Below, one piece after another: positions 1 to 8,258 of a DNA stretch of 17,263 nt. Made by a program: the position numbers and the translations under genes. The notes beneath the pieces were generated by a model. It made no database searches. It was given only the letters and a program-made list of their open reading frames with translations, and had not been told where the DNA came from. Origin of the DNA: Brachionus koreanus (Eukaryota; Rotifera; Eurotatoria; Ploima; Brachionidae); contig PJRA01000353.1 in NCBI GenBank assembly GCA_016987375.1, positions 17,200 to 34,462 on the forward strand. Reading direction: 5' to 3'. Positions within the stretch are counted from its first letter, which is position 1. Each line of letters begins with the position of its first letter.

Positions 1-90
1 GCTTTCAATTTCCTTTATCTTTTTATTCATACATCTTTCTCTCTACTAATTAACTTCACTGTCATTAAAATAAGGGAATATTGTATTTTG

Positions 91-156
91 ATGGACACGG
101 TTCTTCACAAGTCGATGGAAGACTTTAAGAGACCTGTGAATTTCAAAAAAAACTGA
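91..156 (+). other. Short coding-like segment, unidentified
   Basis: An ATG at 91 opens 21 codons ending in TGA at 154-156. The frame stays open upstream to about position 55. Codon choice (GAC, CTT, CAC, AAG, TCG, GAA) is less AT-biased than the surrounding DNA, which is what makes it stand out. It could be the last exon of a gene starting left of the window, or chance. No family is recognised. Confidence 0.2.
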
Positions 157-1173
157 AGAAAATTCATCTATTTTCATTAAATAATAAAAATATAATAGTA
201 TTAAAAACTTTGTTGAAACTTTTTTCCCAAAAATAAAAAAAAATCATAAATTTTTTCAATTCCTACAATAAACGATTAATCGTTTCGTAATTCCTTAAAC
301 AAATGTAATATTGGGAAATAAACTAAAAAAATATTTTATTTTTAAAAAAAGATGTGTGTCAAAAGGCATCAAATTAATAACGAATCCAACAATTTTTCAA
401 ATACACTGAAACTTTAAAGTTTGCTTCTTCTACAAATAAACATAATTTCTGGTCATCCCACATCCCAGTCAAAAAAAAACTTTGGAGAATTTTTAAAGGT
501 TCTTTAAAGGTTTCCGAACGTTTTTTTTATAACTTCTTTAAAGAAAAATCTTTAAAATTTCATTTTAAATTCGATAAAGATTTATCTTTAATGATATTTA
601 ATAATAAACTAAATACTAGTGTCACAATTTACAATCATTTCATTCACAAAATCATAATTTTTTTATTTAAAGATAAAAATCAATTTTACACAATTTTTAT
701 AGAAAAAATAATAAATATAATAGAAAAGCATGCTTGGTTTTGAACTACTACCTGTTGATTCGTGATTCTGTTTATTATCTTGATACGCAAGTTTTTATAA
801 TCATTGGATGTCATCATTAGGATGATAATCAAATATGATATCATAGAGTAAAGAAAAACTGATTGAACTAATGAAATTGACAAACAATTTAATAGGTGTA
901 AGTCAGCAAATAATTTAAAAAAATTTAGTATTCATCATTTTTTCCATTAGTCGAAAATTGGTTAAAATCTAAATTTCTCATCGAAAACTTAAAACACCGG
1001 AGTATAATAAAGCCCTGCGACTCATAGACAAAAAAAGTGTCGAAAACTCGTAAATCGCCTTTATAGGGCAAAGTATCGTAATTTTGGAAGATGAAAAATA
1101 TTTTTTGTTTTGCTGGTGAACTGTAAGGAAAAGCTTTGTTTTATATAGATGGCAAAAAAAACTCCAGAAAATA
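157..1173. other. AT-rich intergenic stretch, no gene seen
   Basis: About 1 kb of very AT-rich DNA with homopolymer runs of A and T. Short open frames on both strands have no family resemblance and no splice-consistent continuation. I see no gene, RNA or element ends here. Confidence 0.5.
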
Positions 1174-1241
1174 GGCACTATATCGTTACATAGAAAAAAA
1201 AAATAATAGAATAAAAGACAGAAAAAAATATCGATATAAGT
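1174..1241 (+). repeat. Direct repeat, copy 1 (68 bp)
   Basis: Runs from GGCACTATATCGTTACATAG to ATATCGATATAAGT. It is nearly identical to copy 2 at 1422-1488, the only clear difference being one A in a poly-A run. The copy ends at a single undetermined base, N, at 1242. After the N the sequence AAAAGT also matches copy 2 if a few bases (TATAT) are missing, so the repeat may extend to about 1248. The 180 bp between the copies has no recognisable content. Confidence 0.9.
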
Positions 1242-1242
1242 N
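1242..1242. other. Undetermined base (N)
   Basis: This is the only N in the window. It lies at the end of direct-repeat copy 1, where copy 2 has the TATA-box-like sequence. The position suggests an assembly join or polishing ambiguity caused by the repeat. Confidence 0.95.
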
Positions 1243-1421
1243 AAAAGTCTAAGTCCGGACTTTTTTTAAAATTTTTGACCATAAACTTCAATTATCATTT
1301 ATTTTCAGCATTTAACTACCTTCGATTATTTTGAAGCTATAAGTTCACTATGGTTTTAGCTACTCTTGGAAAAAGATCATTCAATGTAAAGAACATGATC
1401 GTTTTTTGAATTAATTAATAG

Positions 1422-1488
1422 GGCACTATATCGTTACATAGAAAAAAAAATAATAGAATAAAAGACAGAAAAAAATATCGATATAAGT
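1422..1488 (+). repeat. Direct repeat, copy 2 (67 bp)
   Basis: Second copy of the repeat at 1174-1241. It continues directly into a TATA-box-like sequence, TATATAAAAG, at about 1487-1496, and a short coding-like ORF follows at 1581. In copy 1 the TATA-like part is disrupted at the N. Confidence 0.9.
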
Positions 1489-1496
1489 ATATAAAA
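1487..1496 (+). promoter_or_regulatory. TATA-box-like element
   Basis: TATATAAAAG fits the metazoan TATA consensus and lies about 85-94 bp upstream of the ATG at 1581. In such AT-rich DNA this can easily arise by chance. Its position at the end of a duplicated block and ahead of a coding-like ORF is the only support. Confidence 0.25.
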
Positions 1497-1580
1497 GTTA
1501 TCATCGAAATTTTAAACAAAAAAGATAGAGAAAAATAGCAAATTAAAGTGTTAAGCAAAAAAATCAAAGAAAATGGGAAA

Positions 1581-1724
1581 ATGCTTTCAAAATCTAAGCC
1601 TAAGAGTCAAAATTCAGATCCCCGAATTCAGTTGCGGAATAGAGATGTTCCTCGCAATGAACAAAAACAGTGCTCAACAACTACTAAAAATTATCCGACT
1701 GTCTCTATTTCTGTTCCAACTTAG
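1581..1724 (+). pseudogene. Possible N-terminal ORF remnant, unidentified
   Basis: ATG at 1581 gives 47 codons, beginning MLSKSKPKSQ and ending SVSISVPT-like residues before TAG at 1722-1724. The frame then stays open for eleven more codons. The peptide is basic and polar (Lys, Arg, Gln, Ser, Thr) with varied codons, which looks more like real coding sequence than the AT-rich background. It could be the start of a gag-like or DNA-binding ORF. It lies about 300 bp upstream of the transposase remnant on the same strand, but no homology is recognised, so function is unknown. Confidence 0.2.
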
Positions 1725-2019
1725 ACTTTGTCATCTATTGCTTCTTTTGCTTATTTATAAAGTGTGAATAAAAGTGAATGTATTGTTAAATAATTTTGAT
1801 TGTTCTAAATATTTTGATTTTATGGATAAATTAATTATTATTTAAAATTGAAAATAATGAATGATGATTTTTTTTTGTCAGTTAGACTATTCAATTACTT
1901 AATAATTTTTCTACACAATTTTTATATATATATGTTAATTAATCATTTTTTCGATACTCTTCTATATATATTTCTATAGTTTTTTTTTCTAATAAATTTT
2001 TCTATTAAATTAATTTCGA

Positions 2020-2432
2020 TATAATGAGTCAGTCCCAGAAAATATTCGTTTTGCTAGAAAAGAAAAGTTTCAAAAAAAATTCTTATGTGGATAGCAATTT
2101 ATGAGCGCGGAGAGTCAAAGCCTTTTTTCAAATCAACTTTTATAAATCAGTTGATTTGGACAAGCGAAGCTTAATATCAAAGCTAAATATCAAAGAATGC
2201 TTGGAAAAAGGACTTCTGTCATTGATCGAGAAGAATCACAGTGACTATAATTATTTGTTTTGGCCTGATTTAGCAAGTGCTCATAGATCTGCTAAAACGA
2301 TTTCTTGCATGAATGAAATGGTTTATTAAGTACTAAAAGGCATTAATCCTCCAAATATTCCTATCGCAACACCAATAGAGGACTGTTGGGTAATCTAGGC
2401 AATGAATGTCTATGAAGGAGAATTTTAAACAT
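2020..2432 (+). pseudogene. Tc1/mariner-IS630 transposase remnant
   Basis: This is a decayed C-terminal half of a DDE transposase, which cuts and pastes a DNA transposon at its inverted ends. Pieces lie in more than one frame with internal stops. About 2050-2135 carries MWIAIYERGESKPFF, matching the W-x-AI-S-x-x-G-x-S-x-P block of the family. About 2186-2330 holds LFWPDLASAH with the second catalytic Asp. About 2342-2410 holds INPPN, PIEDCW with the third acidic residue, and a degenerate VYEG. Counting one in-frame stop as a residue, 36 residues separate the second Asp from the Glu of PIED, and 37 separate it from the following Asp. The N-terminal DNA-binding region and terminal inverted repeats were not found. 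Family placement is confident; the exact lineage is not. Confidence 0.8.
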
Positions 2433-2439
2433 CGATATA

Positions 2440-3340
2440 ATCATATATTTAAACATTAGATTTGAAGACACTAAAAATTGTTCTTCTAAACAACTTTTAG
2501 AAAAATAGCAGCTAAGTACTGAAAACCTTAGTGATGCGTTAGATATACTTCAATTATCAATGATCGAAGAAAAAATTTTATTTGTGGCTTACTTTGAAGT
2601 AAACTAGCACTCTTTATATTATTGCCATAAACATCAGAAAGCTTTGAATCGAAATCAATCTCGAATAAGCAACTAAAAAAATCAAGGCCATTAAGCTGAC
2701 AATTAGGAAATATTCTAAAGCAAGCCTCTTAAAATCGCCAACAAAATGACGAAAAATTTTAGTTTTAAAATAAAAGCACTTTAAAAATTAAGGAGAACGA
2801 CGACCACTTGCACAAGCATTTTTATCAATACTTACTTCATCAGGAACAATTAAAATTATCTTTTTTGAATTAATAGAAAAAAAAATTAGAAGCAACTAAT
2901 TTATTGGTATCAAATATGGATCTAATTGTACATAAATTAAATTTTAACTTTTTTCTTTCTTCTACATATTTATAATTTTGTACTCAATCTTTACGTAAAA
3001 ATTGGGTTTAAACGAAGGCGCAAGCCATTCGGACAAACCTGGGGACCACCCTTAATTATATTTGTAATAATAAATATGGGTCTATTAAATGAATAGAGAA
3101 TAAAATGCTTTTATTTTTTACATTTCTTTATTTTTTAATATACTTTTTAATTTAATAAAAAATATGAAGATGAATATGCATTTTGAATTTTATTAATTTG
3201 CAAAAAAACTCAGTATGACTAACACGATTGTGAAAAAAATTATTAATTAAGAGGTTTATTTGTAATTTGCATAAATATGATTTAATTAAGCTCTGCATAA
3301 AAAAAAAAGAGTAATATTTATTTTCAATAACAAATTTTAA
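2440..3340. other. AT-rich stretch between transposase remnant and carbonic anhydrase
   Basis: No supported gene. Two points are worth noting. Positions 2462-2608 read through in one plus-strand frame with only one stop and include SDALDILQLSMIEEK, which I do not recognise. Around 3008-3052 there is a conspicuously GC-richer patch (CGAAGGCGCAAGCCATTCGG and following), with AATAAA-like signals nearby. That patch could be the 3' tail of an old repeat. Confidence 0.4.
3317..3322 (-). promoter_or_regulatory. Polyadenylation signal of the carbonic anhydrase gene
   Basis: On the minus strand this is AATAAA, about 22 nt past the stop codon at 3344-3346. The position is reasonable for a short 3' UTR. 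Confidence 0.5.
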
Positions 3341-3343
3341 TAA

Positions 3344-4529
3344 TCAATAGCGAATGTTTGTTGTTAACACTCTTGAATTTAGTGGTTGAACTTCTCTAAA
3401 ATTAATATCAATTCCACTTTCATAAAACGTTTTAACCTAAAAGACAAAACAAAAATATTTTTTCTAATTTTTAATTATTTTGAATTAACTTGTGCTTCTG
3501 AGATGGGAATTATTGCCCTAAAAATAGTCCATATCACCCCTTCAGTGCAAGGTGGGGTCGTAAAGCTTCCACTGTATCGAAAGTATGCTTTATTTAAAAG
3601 TTCTGGTCTTGGTATCATTGAAAACAATGAATAAGTTATCAAACGAGTATCTTTATTAACCAAAATAAAAGTTTATTCTCAAATTAATGAGAACATTAGC
3701 CAACCTTTTTTATCATTTATGTTTGCAACCGAAATTATTTCATTCAAATTAGTGTTATTTTGTGCAGTTATCTTAAATTTTAAAACTTAATAAACTTTTG
3801 AGAAAATATTTTGAAATTACTTCAAAGAAAAATCCCAACACGGCTATTTTTCCACTATGTGATTGATGAACCAAATGCAGCTATACAAATAAAACTCATT
3901 TAAAAAACATTTTATAAAATTAATACTATTAATTACTTCTAAAGGAAATTTTTTACCATTCAAAAGATGTTCGCTACCTAACAAAAAAACCAATTATTTG
4001 AAATGATAAATAAGAAATCCTACCCTGATAGATATTATAGCCCCAATGAAAATGAAAATTAAGCAAATAATATCTTTCGTTAAAATCGCTTCCTGTTATG
4101 GATGGTTTGTTTGCTTGGCCATTGACTGGACTAGCAGATACTTAAAAAACTATTATCTTATTTGTACAGATCATTGATAAATTTATTCAATACTTGAATG
4201 ACCATTGTTAACTACATTCCAATAAATGGACCTTCCATAATTATAAAAATAAAAATTTTTTAGCTTTGCTTGAAATATGGCAGTTGATGGAATGATATTT
4301 ATTGGAGATTGAGATGCTCCTCTGCAATTTTCAAATGCCTGGGCCCAATAATCAGGTCCTTTGTCTTTATAATTCCATTCATCATGTGCTTCTGAAAATT
4401 TTCTACTAATTCTTTTGTTTTAATTAAAATAAATAATACCTGGTTTGGCTGTTGTGAGTTTATGACGTAGCGTAAATTTGGAAAGCCTTTCAATCAAACT
4501 TTGAAGTTTTACTTTATTTAAACTGTTTC
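3344..4529 (-). CDS. Alpha-carbonic anhydrase, eight-exon gene
   Basis: Zinc enzyme converting CO2 and water to bicarbonate and a proton. Exons on the minus strand: 4529-4440 (tentative), 4391-4194, 4140-4024, 3977-3937, 3880-3821, 3771-3705, 3650-3490 and 3436-3344. The introns of 46-56 bp are all GT-AG, and phases agree at every join, giving about 274 residues and then TGA. Family blocks appear in order: WNYKDKGPDYW, QSPINI, NNGHS (proton-shuttle His position), NFHFHWG (two zinc His), GSEH (gate Glu), LHLVH (third zinc His), YFRYSGSFTTPPC (catalytic Thr) and NFREVQPLNSR near the C-terminus. The domain is complete and looks functional. The first listed exon gives a basic N-terminal stretch (NSLNKVKLQSLIERLSK) with no Met or signal peptide, so the true start lies further upstream and was not found. 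Location (cytosolic or secreted) is undecided. Confidence 0.93.
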
Positions 4530-5044
4530 CTTAAAAAAATAAATGTTAAATTTCACAACATATTTGCAACATATTTGCAGTCTGAATGCTTTTTTTAGAC
4601 GAATCTTTTCAATTTTAAAGAAAACAAAAAATGTTCATCATATTTCTTAAATTAGAACCTTTTTTTAAAAATTAATTATACCCTTAAAAAATTAGAAATT
4701 TAAAAAGAAATTATTCAAATTATTCGAAATTATTTAAATTTAAAAAGCCTTTGTATTATGGAATTAATGGAAGGGAAAAATTTCATAGAAAAAATATTTC
4801 CTAGATAAAGTTTATGTTCAAATTTAAATGATGACGCTCAAAAATTATCATTAAAAAGGATTTTAAATATCTTTTGAATAATAAATTTATTGAAGATATT
4901 AAAATACATATTTTTAAAGTATTTTAACATATTTTTAAAAATTCAATGTTATAAAAATTCAATTCAATGTTTTGTTTGGAAAATCTTTATTCATGCAGAG
5001 TTATCAAAAATACTAGGCTTACCCAAATTATTTATTAGTGAAAT
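4530..5044. other. AT-rich upstream region of the carbonic anhydrase gene
   Basis: This must contain the missing first exon or exons and promoter of the minus-strand carbonic anhydrase gene, but I could not identify a convincing ATG exon. The minus-strand ATGATGAACATT near 4632 begins a short hydrophobic frame (MMNIFCFL) that soon stops. A small tandem duplication, TTTGCAACATATTTGCA, lies near 4563-4579. The plus-strand open frame at 4890-5084 looks random. Confidence 0.4.
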
Positions 5045-5072
5045 CTGTATCGAGCGGTTAGCTCCTTCAGAT

Positions 5073-5099
5073 AAAAAAAAATAAAATAAAATAAAATAA
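5073..5099. repeat. (AAAAT)n microsatellite
   Basis: Four to five units of AAAAT on the plus strand, in the 3' tail of the minus-strand LINE. Simple repeats of this kind are common at LINE 3' ends. Confidence 0.7.
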
Positions 5100-5114
5100 G
5101 GTTAAGAGTTGAGT

Positions 5115-5962
5115 TTAAATAAAATATAAAGAATAAAAATAAAGTAAAATAGTTAAGATAAAATTTAAATTTAAATGTTTCATTAGGTTGTTTACAGATT
5201 TAGAAGTCTGACGGTTCGAGAAAGAAAGAAGAAATTGTAAGATAGCAATTTCTAAAAGGTGTGGGGATCTTGATTCGAAACCTGCTTGGTATTCATTTAC
5301 CAGTCTGACCACCAATGGAACTCACTCCAGCCCTTACATACCTCTCGCTCAACTCAAAAAGCCGATTCGAGACTGTTAGAAGATTTAGTCTGTTATACGC
5401 CTCGTGATGTAAAATGTTAGAGGGAGTTTCAAATTTTAGTTTAATAATTGATCGAACAGCTGAGTTTTGAATAATTTGTAGTCTTTTAATGTTAGTTTCA
5501 GAAAAAGAGTTTAAGCAGGGGAAGGAATAGTCTAGAATTGACCCAATCAAGGATTTATATAGGTTAAATTGGCCGATAATTTGATTGATCTGGTGTCGGA
5601 GAGGATTTTTTGGGGATCATTGTTATGTTAGCAGTTTTCCAGACTCTAGGAACATAACCCTTTTCTAAACTTGCGTTAAAAAGGTACTTAATTTCATACA
5701 AGGTACTCTGAGGTAAATTTTTCAACATTAAATTATGGATTAAATCGGGGGCTGGGGCTGCTTCATCTTTGAGTTTACTAAGCGCAAAGATAATATCAGT
5801 CAAAGTGATAGGTTCGAAAGATATATCCTGTTCGGTTTTTTTGGAGAAATTTGAGATAAAATCAGTTATTTCGAGGTCTTTATCAGGGTCAATTAAGTCG
5901 GTATTAGGACTAAAGGTTGAAGTCAGGGAATCCCCAAACAAATCAATAATTCCAAACACCAT
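5115..5962 (-). pseudogene. LINE reverse transcriptase, catalytic core deleted
   Basis: Reverse transcriptase of a LINE, which would copy the element RNA into the genome at a nicked target. The upstream piece (5962-5564) reads through the region before the palm: ITLTDIIFALSKLKDEAAP, then a VWKTANITMIPKK block and SNYRPI, the classic entry to the RT domain. The next residues are FNLYKSLIGSILDYSFPC, which normally occur far downstream, after the active site. Roughly 1 kb encoding the catalytic Asp motifs is therefore absent, and the join is also out of frame. The downstream piece holds the QIIQNSAVRSIIK block to about 5300, then shifts frame near 5300-5315 into VNEYQAGFESRSP and ends at 5115. 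It cannot be active. Confidence 0.85.
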
Positions 5963-5965
5963 TTG

Positions 5966-6220
5966 ACAGCATCATTAAGATTAGACAATCAATCCAATCC
6001 ATCATGAATTTTTTTTATTATGGTATTTTTTCCTGAAATAAATAATATCAACTGAAAAATTTTTTTTATTTTTATAATTAGTTATTTTTTTCTTAAATTT
6101 GTGGCGATTTTTACAGATTTAGAGGTATAAAAATATTCAATTTCTATTAAATTTGATCATATACTTATATTTTTTGATATTTCCTAGATATTTTTAAACA
6201 TCTTGAAAACGGGAAATAAT
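5966..6220. other. AT-rich spacer after the lectin stop codon
   Basis: Sequence between the LINE 5' truncation point and the lectin gene's last codon. It presumably holds the lectin 3' UTR, but no clear polyadenylation signal can be assigned. Otherwise nothing is seen. Confidence 0.4.
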
Positions 6221-7371
6221 TTAATAATTATAATGTAACAAACCTTGAACCATTAGTGCTGAATACTGTTGGTTACAATTTCTAGGAACAATTTGATAAT
6301 TATCAAGTGCAAAACAGACTAGTCCATGTCCAATTTTATAAAAACCACAGCCATCAAAAGAGGGTAGCCTAAAAAATATGAAATTAAGTATTCAAAATTA
6401 AAACTAAATCATGAGATGTTTTTACCATGGTCCTCTTGGCAAACTAGAGTCATCAATCCAAGTTAATTTTTTGTCTACAGCAAATGCACCAATCTTTAAA
6501 ATTTTATTTGCCAAATTTTTTTAAATATTTATTGTAAGGATGAACCGCATCGTATCAAATATTTTTTTCAAAAAATTTTTTTAAACATAATCATTCTAGT
6601 TATATCAGCTACGACTTTTCCAAAAATTACTTATTAATTTTCAAGTCTTTTCACTCAAATTTACTTAAATTTAATTTATTTAGAATTTATTAGTCTTTTG
6701 ACTCAAATTAAATTTACTAAATTTAAAATTTTACAGTTTTATTTATTTATTTTTTTTTTAAAAAGTCCTAAAATAGCGTTAAATCAAGTAAAAAAATTGA
6801 ACCCATTAGCCTAAATGACAAAAAAACTGCTCTATTTTAGTCCTTTAAAGATATATCATGCATATTTGACTAAAAATTTTAAGAAACATTATTTAGATAA
6901 AATAGCTAATACATTTTCAAATTTAGGCTTCTAATGATGCTTGAAAATTTTCAAAAATAGATTGCTGCAAGATTCATCATCACCAATTATTATCAATAAA
7001 CTTACCCAATAGGGTCCAGATAGTTGATTTTTGATCGCAAAATCAATAAATTTTACCATTTGGTCATAAGTTTTCAACATCAAAAGATCAATGTTAAAAT
7101 TGGCAGATTCCTTGAGTGCGTCTATCCAAGTAAATTGAAGCTTTGAAGTAAAAAATTCAAGTCCTGGATTAGAGCCTACATTGACCAACAAATTTGTGCT
7201 GCTTGGACTCGAACATTTATTCAAAGTTCTACAATAGCAAGTATAAATTAAAATTATAATTTGTATGGGTTTAATTTTTTTACATAAATGACTGAATTGG
7301 ACAAATGCATTCATTATTGTGGCAAACCAACTCTCGTTTACAATGTGAATTGCTAAAGCAGCTATTTTTTC
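6221..7371 (-). CDS. C-type lectin domain 2 with Cys-rich segment (second half of lectin locus)
   Basis: Exons on the minus strand: 7371-7284, 7228-7006, 6493-6426 and 6368-6221 (TAA). Introns are 55, 512 and 57 bp, all GT-AG with matching phases. The first exon encodes NSCFSNSHCKRELVCHNNEC, an EB/EGF-like cysteine-rich segment. The C-type lectin fold follows: LEFFTSKLQFTWIDALKE, then YW joined across the long intron to IGAFAVDKKLTWIDDSSLPR, then GLVCFALDNYQIVPRNC and QYSALMVQ. The inner disulfide cysteines are kept. The outer pair is lost: Ser in KESANFN and Met in YSALM. No EPN, QPD or WND calcium-sugar motifs are seen, so classic calcium-dependent sugar binding is unlikely. The first exon begins with two bases of a split codon, so it needs an upstream exon. 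The best fit is the exon ending at 7421 (see findings). Confidence 0.82.
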
Positions 7372-7420
7372 CTTTAAAAAAAATTGTTTTTTAAAAATTT
7401 TTTACTTTCTTTAGCTTTAC
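7372..7420 (-). other. Candidate intron joining the two lectin halves
   Basis: On the minus strand this 49-bp segment begins GTAAAG after ...TTTCGA and ends TTTAAAG before GAAAAAATAGC. It has the same size and style as the locus's other introns, and the phase is right: one base before it and two after, giving AGA. The in-frame TAA at 7430-7428, three codons upstream, is the only obstacle to one continuous 368-codon frame. Confidence 0.55.
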
Positions 7421-7427
7421 TCGAAAT

Positions 7428-8258
7428 TTATTGTCTTCTAAAAGACTTTCCACAAATAAATCTCTTTCTCGCATTGCAGCTACAGCTATCTAGACCATTT
7501 TGATTTAGACTTAAACAATCTCCATTGACAAAATTATTTGAACCAGCACATTTACTCCACCTAATTCAAACAATTTTTGTTTAGAATAATAAAGCAATAA
7601 TTCGCATTCTACATGTATCCTTTAGATTGAATATGAGAACTATCCAACCATTTCCATTCATGTGTGAATTTTCCACCAATCTTTTCTAAAAATTAAACAT
7701 CATATTCTCAAATTTTTTATTAAATTTACAAAATAAGAATTTTTCAAATTGAATCTTTTGAAAAAATTAGATGAAAAATCTAAAATAATGTCTGAATTAA
7801 TCATTAAGAGTTGTCCCCCTTTAGACTGACAAATTCTGTTCGCTTCTGACCAAGTTTTTTCAAATTTTGAAATTAAAAAACACTCGTTTTGGTATTCAAT
7901 CCAACTTGGTGGACATCTCTTCCATTCGCTTAATATTTTGAATGTAATTATGTATTTTTTCTAAAAATCAATATTTTACCTTTGTTTTGCTGTTTTTCGT
8001 TGAAACAACTTGTTTTTCTCACATTTGAGCCCTTTGGCACAATCAGTTTTATTTGTGCACGCTTCGTCAGTTTTCTTTATTACATCTTCTTTGATATGAA
8101 ATTTAATAAAATAATTAATTATTTTTAATTTTTACTTTTTTGATAACTTAGATTTATAAGTACACAAGCCAGAATTAACAAAATAAAAATCTTTTTCTTT
8201 TTCAAGACAAAAATTTCAATATTTAAATTTAATAAAAAAATAATTTAAAGTCTACCAT
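7428..8258 (-). CDS. Secreted C-type lectin (signal peptide, Cys-rich segment, CTLD1)
   Basis: Predicted secreted protein of about 190 residues. Exons on the minus strand: 8258-8256 (ATG only, tentative), 8196-8136, 8088-7980, 7928-7730, 7680-7613 and 7560-7428 (TAA). Introns are 47-59 bp, GT-AG, with consistent phases. The N-terminus reads MKKIFILLILACVLINLSYQ, a good signal peptide if the micro-exon ATG is right. Next comes ACTNKTDCAKGLKC, an EB-like cysteine motif. The CTLD has the canonical order: CPPSWIEYQNECF, TWSEANRICQSKGGQLLMI, a WKWLDSS block, GDCLSL, SCSCNARKRFIC. All conserved disulfide cysteines are present, including the extra N-terminal pair of long-form CTLDs. Calcium-sugar motifs EPN, QPD and WND are absent, so the ligand is unknown. 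Translation stops 7 codons past the final FIC, but the locus may continue. Confidence 0.85.

Larger units (their letters stand above)
5045..5965 (-). mobile_element. Non-LTR retrotransposon (LINE), internally deleted
   Basis: The minus-strand LINE copy consists of an RT N-terminal region (5962-5564), an RT C-terminal region (5563-5115) and a 3' tail. The tail has an AAAAT-type microsatellite at 5073-5099 and a GC-richer end near 5045-5070. The 5' end, endonuclease and RT catalytic core are missing. Family features resemble the Jockey/CR1 group of animal LINEs. No target-site duplication was recognised. Confidence 0.8.

Noticed and set aside
978..1178. Minus-strand open frame of 66 codons
   Set aside because: Low-complexity AT-rich sequence with no family resemblance; overlaps the direct repeat.
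1243..1265. AAAGTCTAAGTCCGGACTT resembling the LTR end at 14091-14110
   Set aside because: The similarity stops after about 20 bases and includes a self-palindrome. It is not enough to call a second LTR copy.
3386..3634. Plus-strand open frame of 82 codons
   Set aside because: It is the antisense shadow of carbonic anhydrase exons on the minus strand, where family motifs and splice sites are clear.
4299..4493. Minus-strand open frame starting MKGFPNLRYVINSQQ
   Set aside because: It crosses an exon-intron-exon boundary of the carbonic anhydrase gene in the wrong frame.
5191..6127. TTTACAGATTTAGAAGT-like direct repeat at 5191 and 6111 as LINE target-site duplication
   Set aside because: The left copy lies inside LINE coding sequence, so it cannot be a flanking duplication. 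Probably chance in AT-rich DNA.
7229..7314. Continuous frame through 7229-7283 (LCKKIKPIQIIILIY)
   Set aside because: It is an intron read-through. The alternative frame of the same exon gives a clear cysteine-rich motif, and splicing at 7283/7229 restores phase.
7400..7490. Second minus-strand frame over the CTLD1 last exon, reading AVAAMRERDLFVESLLEDNK
   Set aside because: It looks protein-like, but the other frame carries the canonical CTLD end (SCSCNARKRFIC). This one has a stop just upstream and no fitting splice partner, so dual coding is not supported.
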